Shown here: positions 1 through 8,977 of the stretch, one piece after another | Numbering within the stretch: position 1 is the first letter of the stretch | Layout: every line of letters begins with the position of its first letter | Assembly: GCA_041737835.1 (NCBI GenBank) | Contig: JBGSQY010000072.1 | DNA length: 64,000 nt | Reading direction: 5' to 3' (one strand) | Source of the DNA: Bythopirellula sp041737835 | Lineage (GTDB): Bacteria > Planctomycetota > Planctomycetia > Pirellulales > Lacipirellulaceae | Program-made: the position numbers and the translations under genes | The notes under the pieces: generated by a model | The model's input: only the letters and a program-made list of their open reading frames with translations | What the model was told of the DNA's origin: nothing | The model's database searches: none

Positions 1-1
1 A

Positions 2-280
2 CTCCGCAATTTCATACGACGAATGTATGTGTTCATGGAAAGACCCACCGTCGAAGAAACGGATATTGACGAACTGCTCGTCCCCGGACAGCGCAGCAGG
101 AACAATAAAATGCTTTCAATACCAATTGAGGGTGACTACAAGATGATAAGTCAAGCAATCATCGCCGAAGCTATCCAGCTCGCACGAGGCAATAAATCAG
201 CGGCGGCACGTTCGCTTGGCCTACACCGCAAGACGCTTTACAGAATCATGAAAGACGGAGGGCACAGGGAACGCAATTGA
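2..280 (+). CDS. Sigma-54-dependent response regulator, C-terminal end (cut by the window edge)
   Basis: The frame is open from the left edge. The first readable residues, LRNFIRRMYVF, match the end of the AAA+ domain of NtrC-type activators, where the consensus is LRN.IER. An acidic linker follows, then a Fis-type helix-turn-helix at the C-terminus (IIAEAIQLARGNKSAAARSL, then GLHRKTLYRIMK). Such proteins bind enhancer sites and drive sigma-54 promoters by ATP hydrolysis. The Met codons at 23 and 56 lie inside the conserved region, so they are not the true start. The receiver and most of the ATPase lie outside the window. The family call rests on the HTH and the short AAA+ tail only. Confidence 0.8.
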   Translation, partial: LRNFIRRMYVFMERPTVEETDIDELLVPGQRSRNNKMLSIPIEGDYKMISQAIIAEAIQLARGNKSAAARSLGLHRKTLYRIMKDGGHRERN

Positions 281-419
281 CAACCGATAGCCTGAAGGCC
301 CAAATTTATTTGACAACGGTCGAGCGTTTCTTAGTGAGGGGTGCGTTCGCGACTTAAGTTATGATCTGTCACGGTGAATGGGATGGGTATGCGCAGTACT
401 CTTGTGGAGAAGCTTGCGA

Positions 420-1076
420 TCAAGGTTGTATCAGTCCTTCCCGGATCGCTAGGCGACTCAGCAGCACCCGATCATTTATGCCAAGTTTACGCATCAATCT
501 GTATTTATGTCCGTCGATCGACTTCCTTGAGAGTTTCAGTTTACTGGCGATCATTTTGAGACTATCACCATACGCTAGTAGTCGAAATATTTCTAACTGC
601 AATGCGCTTAACGATGCCACGGGGTCTCGAGTCGCAATGGAATAAGCGTGAGTTACTGAGTCATATTGTACTCGACTCTTTAACCCTTCAGAGAATCGCG
701 TCTCTCCTAAACAAATCTGCTGTAGGTGCTCAAACAAAGCCTGGGGCGATTCGTTCTTTAATAACAGCCCTTTAGCGTCTGCCTGCAACGCCTTTGCCAT
801 AAGCAGGTCGGTCCATTCGCCACCGACGAACGCAATCTTAGCCTTATTCCCACTGCTGCGAATGTTGCCAGCCAGATCAAACGCATCCTCTTTGAGATCA
901 AGATCGATGAGAGCAACGTCAAGGCTAGGATCCGTCAGCTGGGTGGTCGTTATTCCTTGACTGTCACCGGCGTAGACGAGAAAGAATTCATGATGAGTTT
1001 CGGACCATTGCTTGACCGCGTCAATACAGAGTTGGCAGTGAAGCATACAGGCAAATCGCAACTTCTCGGATGTCAT
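420..1076 (-). CDS. NarL/LuxR-family response regulator with partly degenerate receiver
   Basis: 218 aa. The receiver spans about residues 5-125 and a LuxR-type HTH about 152-215 (SALQLEIFRLLAYG, then SRKSIDGHKYRLMRKLGI). The phospho-acceptor Asp is present (VALIDLDL) and so is the Lys (GLLLKNESP). The acidic pair that normally binds Mg at the end of strand 1 is missing (FACMLHCQLC), and the conserved Thr/Ser is Gly (FVGGEWTD). Phosphorylation may therefore be weak or absent. The HTH looks intact and should bind DNA. It converges with the sigma-54 regulator to its left and lies on the same strand as the FixJ-like gene upstream. No cognate kinase is adjacent apart from a broken one at 2.8-4.0 kb. 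Confidence 0.82.
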   Translation of the reverse strand: MTSEKLRFACMLHCQLCIDAVKQWSETHHEFFLVYAGDSQGITTTQLTDPSLDVALIDLDLKEDAFDLAGNIRSSGNKAKIAFVGGEWTDLLMAKALQADAKGLLLKNESPQALFEHLQQICLGETRFSEGLKSRVQYDSVTHAYSIATRDPVASLSALQLEIFRLLAYGDSLKMIASKLKLSRKSIDGHKYRLMRKLGINDRVLLSRLAIREGLIQP

Positions 1077-1320
1077 GGCGAATCGTGCTCCAATTCTTCA
1101 GTACGCAAAGAAAGTTCCGTCAGTCATCAAACGACGTTGCGAAGTTTTATGAAGCTGCAATCACATTCTCTAGGAACGTGCAGTCGAATAAGTGACATGT
1201 ATGAGTGTCGACAATTTCGGCTTGTGACTTTGGAGTGATTTTACTACATGTCAGAAGCGCGAGCTTAGTTGCACAGAAATGTCACGTGCGCACTAGCGAT
1301 GGATGCCACGATTCCTCAGA

Positions 1321-1341
1321 AGCGCGACATATGGTCGCGCT
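1321..1341. terminator. Hairpin downstream of the FixJ-like gene
   Basis: An 8-bp perfect stem (AGCGCGAC / GTCGCGCT) with a 5-nt loop, 30 nt past the stop of the leftward FixJ-like gene. No U-tract follows on that strand, so it may be only a weak terminator or an operator. Confidence 0.3.
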
Positions 1342-1370
1342 ATTGTAAATTATTCCCATCAGTAGAAGGC

Positions 1371-2048
1371 CTACAACGCTGAGTAGTGTTGTAAGCCGTT
1401 GATTGAAGAAACAGAGCAGTTATATAAATCCAGGCTGGCACGCGGACGATCTCGCAAAGAGATCTGTACTAGTTCTGCCAACGAATTCACTTTAAGTTTG
1501 CTCAAGAGGTGAGCGCGATGCTGTTCGACGGTGCGCTGCCCGATTCCTAACTTGCTGGCAATTTCTTTACTCGATCTACCAACAACAACCAAGGCCAGCA
1601 CTTCTTTTTCGCGGTCAGTTAAGGTCGTAAGTCGCTGGTTGACATCTTCGAATGCCTGTTGTTGCAATAAACATTCGCGATGCCACTCGATCGCCCCTTT
1701 CACGAGGTCCAGCAATTCATGAAATCGTGGCGGTTTCTGCAATAACGTGACGGCTCCACGACGCATTGCCTCAACAGCCATCGGTACGTCGGCATGGCCA
1801 GTTAAGATCACAACAGGTAGCCGACAACCGTTCTTCGCGAGCCGAGACTGTAACGTCAAACCGTCCATCCCTGGCATGCAAACATCGATCACTAAGCAGC
1901 TAGGAAGATGAGGATCAAATGACTGCAAGAACTCTTCGCCCGAAGAATAGCATTTTGTCATTAAACCTGCGGCTTGAAGCAGGCAGGCTAGCGCCTCGCG
2001 CACCGCGGATTCGTCGTCGACAATATAAACCAATGTACGGCCGATCAT
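1371..2048 (-). CDS. FixJ-family two-component response regulator
   Basis: 225 aa. The receiver is complete: acidic pair in YIVDDESAVREAL, phospho-acceptor Asp in CLVIDVCMPGMDG, Thr in VVILTGHAD, and Lys in LLQKPPR. The LuxR-type HTH follows at about residues 143-200 (LTDREKEVLALVVVGRSSKE, then GQRTVEQHRAHLLSKLKV). The protein runs some 20 residues beyond the usual FixJ end with a low-complexity tail. FixJ-type regulators are activated by a PAS-containing sensor kinase. The nearest candidate partner is the hybrid kinase at 2766-3964, which is a pseudogene, so this regulator may be an orphan. The ATG at 2048 has no convincing upstream ribosome site. Confidence 0.85.
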   Translation of the reverse strand: MIGRTLVYIVDDESAVREALACLLQAAGLMTKCYSSGEEFLQSFDPHLPSCLVIDVCMPGMDGLTLQSRLAKNGCRLPVVILTGHADVPMAVEAMRRGAVTLLQKPPRFHELLDLVKGAIEWHRECLLQQQAFEDVNQRLTTLTDREKEVLALVVVGRSSKEIASKLGIGQRTVEQHRAHLLSKLKVNSLAELVQISLRDRPRASLDLYNCSVSSINGLQHYSAL

Positions 2049-2765
2049 AGTTCAGGCGATCTCCCGGGCAACGGGAGTTAATTAAATAATCTGTGAGTGA
2101 GAACTCGACGGAGCATATGCAACTGACGGCTAAGGCCAGCAAGTCGACCTGATTCGCTCGAAATTCCCACCTCACCTCGAAAGAGTCTGCTTAGTCGCCT
2201 GTCTTCCGCTCGCATTCTAAATCCATCACTCTGACTTAAGTCAAAACCCATCCGTCCCGACGGGATCACTCAAGAGTAGTTTTGTATTAAGTCTTTTAGA
2301 TTATGTTGACTGTCTGCGAGCTATGTCAACATTAAACCTAAGACATTATAGGGGAGTTGACCCTTAGTCCGTGATTCTGTTTTGTGGAAATAGTAACCGG
2401 TCGGATTTTGATCAGTCAGCAAACAATCTCATCGAGCATACTTATTAGCGCAGCCTCTGCGGCTTGCCCCAAATCAGCACTGCACACACTTGGTTCAAGT
2501 GGCATCACCGTTAACAATGCTTCTCTGAAAAAGTGATCGAATGTGAAATGCATAAGTTCGTGTAAACGCCTTTATATGCTAAATATCCGCAGAAAATGTA
2601 TTCAAGAAGTAGTAATCACAATCAATCGGACAACGCATCTCGCGATGATGCGAGAACTGAATGCGCCGCTTACTCGAATATCCGGGCGAACGTCTAGTAA
2701 GCTTGTCGGGTATAGGGTCCCCATTGCTAGCGAGAATTTCTATTTCTTGTTCATTCAAAATCAGG
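2049..2765. other. Intergenic stretch without a recognisable gene
   Basis: About 700 bases lie between the leftward FixJ-like gene and the decayed kinase. Short open frames occur, but none shows a domain, a signal peptide or a ribosome site. It may include decayed 5' sequence of the kinase pseudogene. Confidence 0.4.
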
Positions 2766-3964
2766 ATGCCGATAGTGTGGTTTGAGTTTCCAGTCCTTAT
2801 ATGGAAAGAATCTTTTCATTGGTTGAAGTATGTGTATACAGCTACTAGCGTATCGGTGCTCTTCAGCTTGAGTGTGTTGCTGGAACTATCTCTCGGGTTG
2901 AGTTTCCCATTCTTAGCTTGATTTCTACTGGTCATGATCGTCTCCAAGTATGGGGGCGTTGGGTCTGCGGTTCTTGCTGCTTTTATTGGATGCGAGCTTC
3001 GCAAGCCTGTTGTTATTTCAATCGCCTTGGCGATACCCGGTCGGCACTCTTGAGCATGGAATAGGAGTCGTGCTCTATCTAATTGGAAGTATTGGAATAG
3101 CAATTCCGTGCGAGGCGGTGCGTACATCCCAAGTTCGCGCAAACAACGCAGAAGTTGTAGAGCGCAATCAGCCTGAGTATTGGCAGGTGACGCTCAATTT
3201 TATCCTGGATGCCGCCATTGCTACTGATGACCGTGGACGAGTCACTTTACTTAATCAAGGTCGCGGAGGCATTAACCGGCTGGTCGTTTAGCGATCTGCC
3301 AGGATTGCAACTCGCGGAGTTCTTCAATATTTCCGACCAACAGACACTTCAGCCGATTGAGGATCCTGCTGTCATGGCACTGGCCCAGGGTTGCAGGTCC
3401 GCCGTTGAACATGAAGCAATTCTAACTGCCAAAAGTTCTGTGCGGATTCCAATCAGGGACAATCAAACCAAGCGAAGGACAGATATACATCGACAGCCAA
3501 GAGTGTGTAGGTACCACTTTTAAAATTTATCTGCCAAAATCCAAACCCTCTTCGGCAACTCTTCCTGAACCAGAGTTTAGTCATTCAGTAGGTATCGGAT
3601 CCGAGAAGGTACTTGCGGTCGAGGACGAGCAAAGACTACGCAAACTTGTGTGCACCACTTTGCACGCAAGCGGATACGCCGTCTACGAAGCTCCTGATGG
3701 AAATGAAACGCAATTGGTTTCTGAACAATCTGTTAACGGCATCGATCTGCTCTTGACCGATATCGTTATGCCAAACCTAAGTGCCTGAGATTTGGCTGAG
3801 CTATTCCGAACCAAGAATCCGGCACTCAAGGTGCTATATATGACTGGTTATTCCGACGACGACGCGTTGCATCATCAAACCCCAGAACCCGAGTTACTTT
3901 TATTCACAAGCCCTTCTCGCCCCCAGAATCGACACGGGCCGTTCGTCGTGTTCTCGAGACGTAA
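2766..3964 (+). pseudogene. Decayed hybrid histidine kinase (DUF4118-PAS-[kinase deleted]-receiver)
   Basis: Fragments of one protein run in order across three frames. A DUF4118 membrane region starts in one frame (LSVLLELSLGLSFPFLA), is cut by a TGA at 2919-2921, and continues as FLLVMIVSKYGGVGSAVLAA. It then shifts to the next frame near 3000 (VVLYLIGSIGIAIPCEAVRT) and runs into a PAS domain (ILDAAIATDDRGRVTLLNQ). Another shift near 3258 gives VAEALTGWSFSDLPGLQ. Near 3465 the frame jumps straight to the last strand of a HATPase domain (GQIYIDS, GTTFKIYLP), so the HisKA domain and nearly all of the HATPase domain are missing. A receiver follows (LTDIVMPNLSA) with an in-frame TGA at 3786-3788 where family members have Arg. 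A last frameshift near 3900 restores the receiver end (HKPFSPPESTRAVRRVLET) before TAA at 3962. Confidence 0.8.
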
Positions 3965-4843
3965 TCCAAACAGACAATTTCTCCTGTCGTGGGAGAACCA
4001 TCCAAATTCCAGTTTTATCACCTTTCATGGCCGTTACAGGCGTAGCCGGATACCTTTCCCTCCATTTGGGCCGGCGATTTCAAGGAGGGAATGGATTGAA
4101 ATTGTTCTCAAATTCCCCGGAACTATTAAGATTTTCGCAGGATTCAGAAAAACAGAGAGATTTTTAAAAAATTCTCTTGCAAGGCACTCTCTCCCTGCTA
4201 GAATGAACCCTGTCGAGGCAATCAGCCAGCGTGTGCAGGCTTCCGCCCTTCGTCAAATTCCTCATTTTCGAGAAGAACTACTGCGGCATATACAAAGAAG
4301 TGAGTTCCCTGCGGGTTGAACCGTTCTTTGTTTCTACATTTTGCAGCTAATTCAGCTTGCTTGCCGTCTCTTCTGGTGTCTTGAGCCGATCTGATTTTCG
4401 AACTTTGTGTTCGCAATCGACCACCTCAGAAGCTTTCCTGGCAACAACTTTCCGCGAACTGCTGCTGTCGATTCGATCCACGCATCGAGACGGCAGAAGA
4501 GTCGCCGCAGGCGAACTGAAACCCGAAGCTTTCGAAGCTTCAAGAAGTAAAACACCGTGACACACAGCATACATACGAACGACTAGTCGCCCGACGCGAC
4601 ACAGAAACTTGTGAGGTTTGTCTTATGAAAAATTGAACGGTTCGCTGCAGGATACAGAGTTATCACAGCGAGCGGGGTAGGCCAGTTGAAAATCGCGATT
4701 TGTTGTCGCGAACCACTGGTGCAGAAAGATTGAGGCAGGAGCTCAATCTGGAAGAGGTCCAAGGAAGACCAACCTTTTTTCAATACACGAAGCGATAGTA
4801 GTCGCTTCATCCGATTCAAATAAGACTTTTTGGAGATATCAAC
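3965..4843. other. Long intergenic region between the dead kinase and the PEP-CTERM cluster
   Basis: About 880 bases with no gene I can support. Short frames on both strands around 4220-4575 lack domains, signal peptides and ribosome sites. The last 60 bases hold the leader of the first PEP-CTERM gene, including a small inverted repeat and a GGAG ribosome site. Confidence 0.4.
4789..4808 (+). promoter_or_regulatory. Inverted repeat in the leader of the first PEP-CTERM gene
   Basis: GAAGCGA-TAGTAG-TCGCTTC is a 7-bp perfect inverted repeat with a 6-nt spacer, 35 nt before the ATG at 4844. It could be an operator or a small 5' RNA hairpin. Nothing in the sequence distinguishes the two. Confidence 0.3.
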
Positions 4844-5563
4844 ATGAAGAAGTTTTTCGCACTTTTGGCTGTCGCTGCCGTTAGCTTTTCCGCTACTCAA
4901 GCTCATGCTCTTAACGTCGCACTGACTCCAACCATTGTTAATGCATACAACAACGCCACCGACTTTGTTCCCCTGGCTCCATTGCCCGCAGGCGTTCCAG
5001 GAACCGTTGTTACGGAATTTCAAGCCGGTGTGTATCAAATCGATTTCGCGATCGATGTGACGAATCTGCAGGCTGGTGAAGCAGGCTTTGCTAATATTGG
5101 CTTCAACGTGGTCCTTGGCCCTGGCTTGACGACCGAACTCGGTGGTTGGCAGCCCAATGGACAAACGGTTGACTCCAATGGTGCAGCTCCTGGCGGTGTG
5201 GTACCACTGTTTGCAACTAACCTCGATGCTGGCACCCCTGGTGACAATGTCGGTATCCTGGTTTCGATTGCTGGTGGTGTGACCAACGCAATTGATCCTC
5301 GCCGCACCGTTGGTCAAGCTGGTGCCGCAGTTCCCGGTCCTTCCTACATTGGTTCGCTCTACGTCACTTGGGACGGCGTGACAAAGTCGACTCTTTCGAC
5401 AGATGGCATCCTGTTCCAGATTAACAGCACCACCGGTCAATTCGGCAATACGACTTCTGGTGTTAGTTCAACCGTTAGATTCGGTGACGTTCCTGAACCA
5501 AGCAGCTTAGTTCTGGGTGGTTTGAGCCTGATCGGCTTGGCCTTCCGTCGCCGCATGGCCTAA
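4844..5563 (+). CDS. PEP-CTERM sorting-domain protein, tandem paralogue 1
   Basis: 239 aa. An N-terminal signal peptide (MKKFFALLAVAAVSFSATQA) precedes a beta-rich domain of about 190 residues. The tail is a classic exosortase signal: VPEPSSLVLGG, a hydrophobic helix, then RRRMA. Exosortase systems are thought to cleave such tails and deliver the protein to the surface or the extracellular matrix. No exosortase is encoded in this window. Shared blocks with the next two genes (DSNGAAPGG; a TNxDxGxxxxxxGIL pattern; DPRR near residue 150; YIGSLYV) show that the three arose by tandem duplication. The ATG has a GGAG site 10 nt upstream, and a strong terminator follows the stop. Molecular function is unknown. 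Confidence 0.88.
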   Translation: MKKFFALLAVAAVSFSATQAHALNVALTPTIVNAYNNATDFVPLAPLPAGVPGTVVTEFQAGVYQIDFAIDVTNLQAGEAGFANIGFNVVLGPGLTTELGGWQPNGQTVDSNGAAPGGVVPLFATNLDAGTPGDNVGILVSIAGGVTNAIDPRRTVGQAGAAVPGPSYIGSLYVTWDGVTKSTLSTDGILFQINSTTGQFGNTTSGVSSTVRFGDVPEPSSLVLGGLSLIGLAFRRRMA

Positions 5564-5602
5564 TCGCTTCGGCCCAACGGATTCTGAAGAGTCGCTAAAC
5601 AC

Positions 5603-5640
5603 AAAGCCCCTGCATCCAAGTGATGCAGGGGCTTTTTTTG
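5603..5640 (+). terminator. Rho-independent terminator after PEP-CTERM paralogue 1
   Basis: AGCCCCTGCATC / GATGCAGGGGCT form a 12-bp perfect stem with a 5-nt loop, followed by a run of T. It lies 42 nt past the stop at 5563, so the first paralogue is probably transcribed separately from the two that follow. Confidence 0.92.
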
Positions 5641-5769
5641 TTTATCAGAAAAAATCGCTGGTAGGCTGGTGACCCAAAAAATACGCTGGTGTTTTTCATC
5701 CCCTAGAACTACAATCTGATTTAGCTCTTGAGGACAGACTCATCAATCAGCGCGAAAGGACTATATCTT

Positions 5770-6459
5770 ATGCGCAAGGAAATCTTGGCACTTGCTTGTC
5801 TGTTTGGCTTACTGCATCTCTCGCCGGTTCAAGCGATCTCGTTGAAGATCTCTGCCGACATACAAGGCGTCTATGATGAAGACTTCAATCCCTTGCCGGT
5901 ACAGCGCTACTATGGCTTTCCCGTGATTTATCAGTTTGATATCAGCTTTGCGGTCAAGAGCCTGGCGCCAGGGGAAGATAGCTTTGGCGGTCTGGCATTC
6001 AATGTTGACTTGTACAACTTCGAAGATGCCTATGACGTCGGTTGGACGCGCGACAATCCGGTGGTTGATTACAACGGCTTTCCGCCTGGTGGGTTGAGGT
6101 ACTTGTTTTCTACAAATGCTGACGTTGGAGCATCGGATAGCGACGAGCAAGGCATTCTCATCCAAATGGAGGCCGGTGCGTTTACCAGCGCCTTTGACCC
6201 ACGCCGCAACGTCGGTGAACCGGGGGGCCTGCCGGGCTATGTTGGTAGTCTCTTCCTGCGCCATAAAGGCTATCCGGGTGCGGTTATGACCATCAGCGGC
6301 ATCCAGTATTTCGCGAAAACAACGACGGGGCAGTTCACTCCCCCGACCATGGGTTTTCCCGTGTCGAAAGTCGTTGGTTGGAGAGGTCCCGAACCGAGCA
6401 GCCTCGTCTTGGCGGGGCTGGGAATGATGGCTAGCATTTGCCGGCGCCATCAACGGTAA
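5770..6459 (+). CDS. PEP-CTERM sorting-domain protein, tandem paralogue 2
   Basis: 229 aa. The ATG at 5770 is chosen over an upstream in-frame ATG at 5728 because it is preceded by GAAAGGA and directly opens a signal peptide (MRKEILALACLFGLLHL...VQA). The core aligns with paralogue 1 through GEDSFGGLAFNVD, a DYNGFPPGG block, and DPRRNVGEP before YVGSLFL. The tail is GPEPSSLVLAG, a hydrophobic stretch, then CRRHQR, a slightly weak PEP-CTERM. The stop is 29 nt before the start of paralogue 3, so these two are probably co-transcribed. Role unknown. Confidence 0.82.
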   Translation: MRKEILALACLFGLLHLSPVQAISLKISADIQGVYDEDFNPLPVQRYYGFPVIYQFDISFAVKSLAPGEDSFGGLAFNVDLYNFEDAYDVGWTRDNPVVDYNGFPPGGLRYLFSTNADVGASDSDEQGILIQMEAGAFTSAFDPRRNVGEPGGLPGYVGSLFLRHKGYPGAVMTISGIQYFAKTTTGQFTPPTMGFPVSKVVGWRGPEPSSLVLAGLGMMASICRRHQR

Positions 6460-6488
6460 ATTCTCACGCACTTGAGGAGGACGTTCTC

Positions 6489-7190
6489 ATGATCAAAAGA
6501 TTTCTGGCCGCCATCTCGCTGGTCACTTTCTTTGCAACAGCCAATGCGCGTGCGATTGTCGTTGACCTGATTCCCGAAATGGTGGCGGCCTATGATACTG
6601 CTTTCACTCCCATTGCACTCCCGACCTCTCCCAATTGCTGCGTCGGCGAAACAATTTTGCAATTCGATTTCTCGATTCTGGCCAGCGACCTGCAATCCAA
6701 CGAAGCTGGCTTTGGGTGGATTGCTTTTGATATCGATTTATCGGGGGCCGTTGTCGATGCATATAACATCGGATGGAACCCTGATAATTTCGTTATCGAT
6801 TCCAATGGCGCTGCGCCCGGTGGGAAATTGCCTCTTTGGAGCATTAACGAAGATACCGGCACGCCGAATGACGAGATCGGTATCTTGGTAGCTGTGGCGT
6901 CAAACATCACCAATCCCAGCGACCCCCGATATTCTGTTGCAGTAGGTTCACCTCGTTACATAGGTTCAATGTTTGTTCACTTTAATGGGGAAGACGATGT
7001 CATGCGAATTGAGAACATTCGTTACCAAGCCCGATCAACATCGGGTGCATACCTACCGTCTTCCATTAACGGGAATGATCTGGAAATCTACATCGGCGCG
7101 GCATGCCCCGAACCAAGTACGCTGATCACGTGTTCCATGATCCTCAGTGGCCTTGCCTTCCGTCGTCGTATGCATGATTATCTTTCCTAA
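6489..7190 (+). CDS. PEP-CTERM sorting-domain protein, tandem paralogue 3
   Basis: 233 aa. The start at 6489 is set by GAGGAGG 9 nt upstream and by the signal peptide that follows (MIKRFLAAISLVTFFATANA). The shared core is visible as NEAGFGWIAFDID, DSNGAAPGGKLPL, EIGILVAVASNITNPSDPR and RYIGSMFV. An extra Cys-Cys pair (PNCCVGET) is absent from the other two copies. The C-terminus reads CPEPSTLITCSMILSGLAFR then RRMHDYLS, so the basic cluster is followed by five extra residues. It probably shares a transcript with paralogue 2. Confidence 0.82.
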   Translation: MIKRFLAAISLVTFFATANARAIVVDLIPEMVAAYDTAFTPIALPTSPNCCVGETILQFDFSILASDLQSNEAGFGWIAFDIDLSGAVVDAYNIGWNPDNFVIDSNGAAPGGKLPLWSINEDTGTPNDEIGILVAVASNITNPSDPRYSVAVGSPRYIGSMFVHFNGEDDVMRIENIRYQARSTSGAYLPSSINGNDLEIYIGAACPEPSTLITCSMILSGLAFRRRMHDYLS

Positions 7191-7465
7191 CCTCTAATCT
7201 CCGACCTCTTGCATCTTCTATTGCGACAGACCGTCGCAGCCCCGCGACACTTTTCGTTGCCAAATTTTTGGCGGAAAGTTGCAGGCTGCTTCGCGCCGCA
7301 TGCGGTTCGGCTACACTAACTTGTGTGCCGACAACAATTTCCAGCTCAACGCTGGATGTCTCACGGAATCGAGAGGGCTGAGTCGGCACGCTTGCTGCAT
7401 AAACTCTTCTGTTGATTCCACACCGTTTGTCCTCTACCGCTTCAACCTGTTGGGGGAGGGCCCCT

Positions 7466-7939
7466 ATGCTAAAACACATTCCGATCGGTTTGATTGCCTT
7501 GCTCTTGGCCGGTGCCATGGTGGCCTGCCTTTTCTCGCAGAGTCTCTACGGCCAAGGTTTGGGCCAGCCGCTGCCGAATCGCCAAGGGCTGACGTTTCGG
7601 CCCGACGCCGCCCAAGTCTGGCGCGAAGCCGCCGCGATGGGATTGAGCTATAACGAAGCGCTCGCGCTCTCGCGCTTGCGAACCAATGCCGTGGTGCCAA
7701 CACCGCTGCATCCGCGGTTTCAAGCCGGTGCCGGGGCGGGCATGGTTCAGCCCAATTATGCCGCGCGGCAGGGAGTTCCGCTCACCCCGTCGGTGCCGAC
7801 AACAACCTACGGCCCAGCCTTGAGTAAACCGTTCTCGAACATGCGCCCCGCGCCGACTGCCTTCGAGCGATATTGGCCGTTGCTGCTGGAAGGCCGTGAA
7901 GACCCTAAAACGGGCGTTGTGATTTGGTACATACCGTGA
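7466..7939 (+). CDS. Small secreted protein of unknown function
   Basis: 157 aa. The ATG at 7466 follows a GGGGGAGG site and starts a signal peptide (MLKHIPIGLIALLLAGAMVA). The mature part is rich in Pro, Ala and Gln, with a short segment that looks helical (DAAQVWREAAAMGLSYNEAL) and a C-terminus ending GVVIWYIP. I recognise no domain. Base composition is more GC-rich than in the preceding genes, and it stands alone, about 275 nt downstream of the PEP-CTERM trio. Confidence 0.6.
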   Translation: MLKHIPIGLIALLLAGAMVACLFSQSLYGQGLGQPLPNRQGLTFRPDAAQVWREAAAMGLSYNEALALSRLRTNAVVPTPLHPRFQAGAGAGMVQPNYAARQGVPLTPSVPTTTYGPALSKPFSNMRPAPTAFERYWPLLLEGREDPKTGVVIWYIP

Positions 7940-8050
7940 GACGCAAAAGATGAGTGGCAAGTCATTATTATGTGACACTTATCAATTGTATTCACAAATA
8001 GATGATTTATTGGAACTAACTCTGTTTAACCCTGAGCTGTCGCTGAACAA

Positions 8051-8977
8051 TTAGGAAAGATGATCACATTCTGTGAGCATGTAGCCCAGCCCCCGCACGG
8101 TCTGCACGTAATTGCCGACGCTTCCCAGCCGTTTTCTGAGATGAAAGATATGCGATTTGACGCTGCGTTCGTCAGGATTGCCGCCATGTTCGGCAATCTC
8201 AGCACGTAGTTCGATGTGCGGAAACACTCGCCCTGGCCGGCGTGCCAACGTGCAAAGCAAGTGAAATTGAATTTTGGTGAGCTCGACGGCATTGTCATCG
8301 ACAAACACGCGTAGCTTCACGGGATCAATCACGATACTCCCGACGGTAATTAAGCGGTCTGATTCGCCTTGAACCGCATTGAGCCGGTTCTGCCGGGTGC
8401 GCATCACCGCGCTCAAGCGAGCGAGTAGAACTCGGGTCTCATCAAGATGCGGACCCGAGATGTAGTCGTTTGCGCCGGCACGCAGACAATCGACTGCTTG
8501 ATCCGCGTCAAAATGTTCAGCCACGAGTATGATGGGAACATCCGCATGGCTGCCATCGCTGGCTCGTAGATCTTCACAGAACTGGACGGGCGGCATATCG
8601 AGCAATCGATGCGCCATAACCATCGAAAAGTTGCCCCACGAGTGGAGAACTTTCATGGCCTCGCGCCCCGAGGCGGCCGTCATGATGCGATATCCACCTT
8701 GCCGCAGAGCTCGCTCTAAGCGATCACGCTGCTGGTTTCCGCTCGTAATCAGCAACACCAAAAGTGAATTTTGCTCGTTGCCTTGCTGCCAACGGCGTTG
8801 CGCCGCCTGCTTGTGAGACCCTTCATACTCGGCCGAGTCAGAGAATATTCTATTTGTGCTTTCAAACGAACGCTCATGCGATCGGTCTTGGCCGCTGTTT
8901 GTTTCCAGCCGAGGCAGCGTGCCCACGCTCGCTGCTGATTCAAGCACTAAACCCATGACAATTTCGTTTCCCTGCAT
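8051..8977 (-). CDS. OmpR-type DNA-binding protein with degenerate (pseudo-)receiver
   Basis: 308 aa from the ATG at 8977, which has AAAGG 6 nt upstream. After about 70 variable residues comes a receiver-like fold (LLVLLITSGNQQRDRLERAL to about residue 190). Every phosphotransfer residue is replaced: the acidic pair is TSG, the acceptor Asp position is His (FSMVMAHRLLDMPP), and the Lys position is Gly (YISGPHLDET). The winged-helix output domain at about 210-305 is well conserved (VELTKIQFHLLCTLARRPG, DERSVKSHIFHLRKRLG, VQTVRGLGYML). It should bind DNA without classical phosphorylation, as described for atypical orphan regulators. No sensor kinase is adjacent; its neighbours are surface-protein genes. 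Confidence 0.82.
   Translation of the reverse strand: MQGNEIVMGLVLESAASVGTLPRLETNSGQDRSHERSFESTNRIFSDSAEYEGSHKQAAQRRWQQGNEQNSLLVLLITSGNQQRDRLERALRQGGYRIMTAASGREAMKVLHSWGNFSMVMAHRLLDMPPVQFCEDLRASDGSHADVPIILVAEHFDADQAVDCLRAGANDYISGPHLDETRVLLARLSAVMRTRQNRLNAVQGESDRLITVGSIVIDPVKLRVFVDDNAVELTKIQFHLLCTLARRPGRVFPHIELRAEIAEHGGNPDERSVKSHIFHLRKRLGSVGNYVQTVRGLGYMLTECDHLS

Noticed and set aside
4583..5440. 285-codon open frame on the minus strand
   Set aside because: Antisense to the PEP-CTERM gene at 4844-5563, which has signal peptide, ribosome site and terminator; the minus frame has no domain.
5809..6471. 220-codon open frame on the minus strand
   Set aside because: Antisense to PEP-CTERM paralogue 2; no recognisable protein features.
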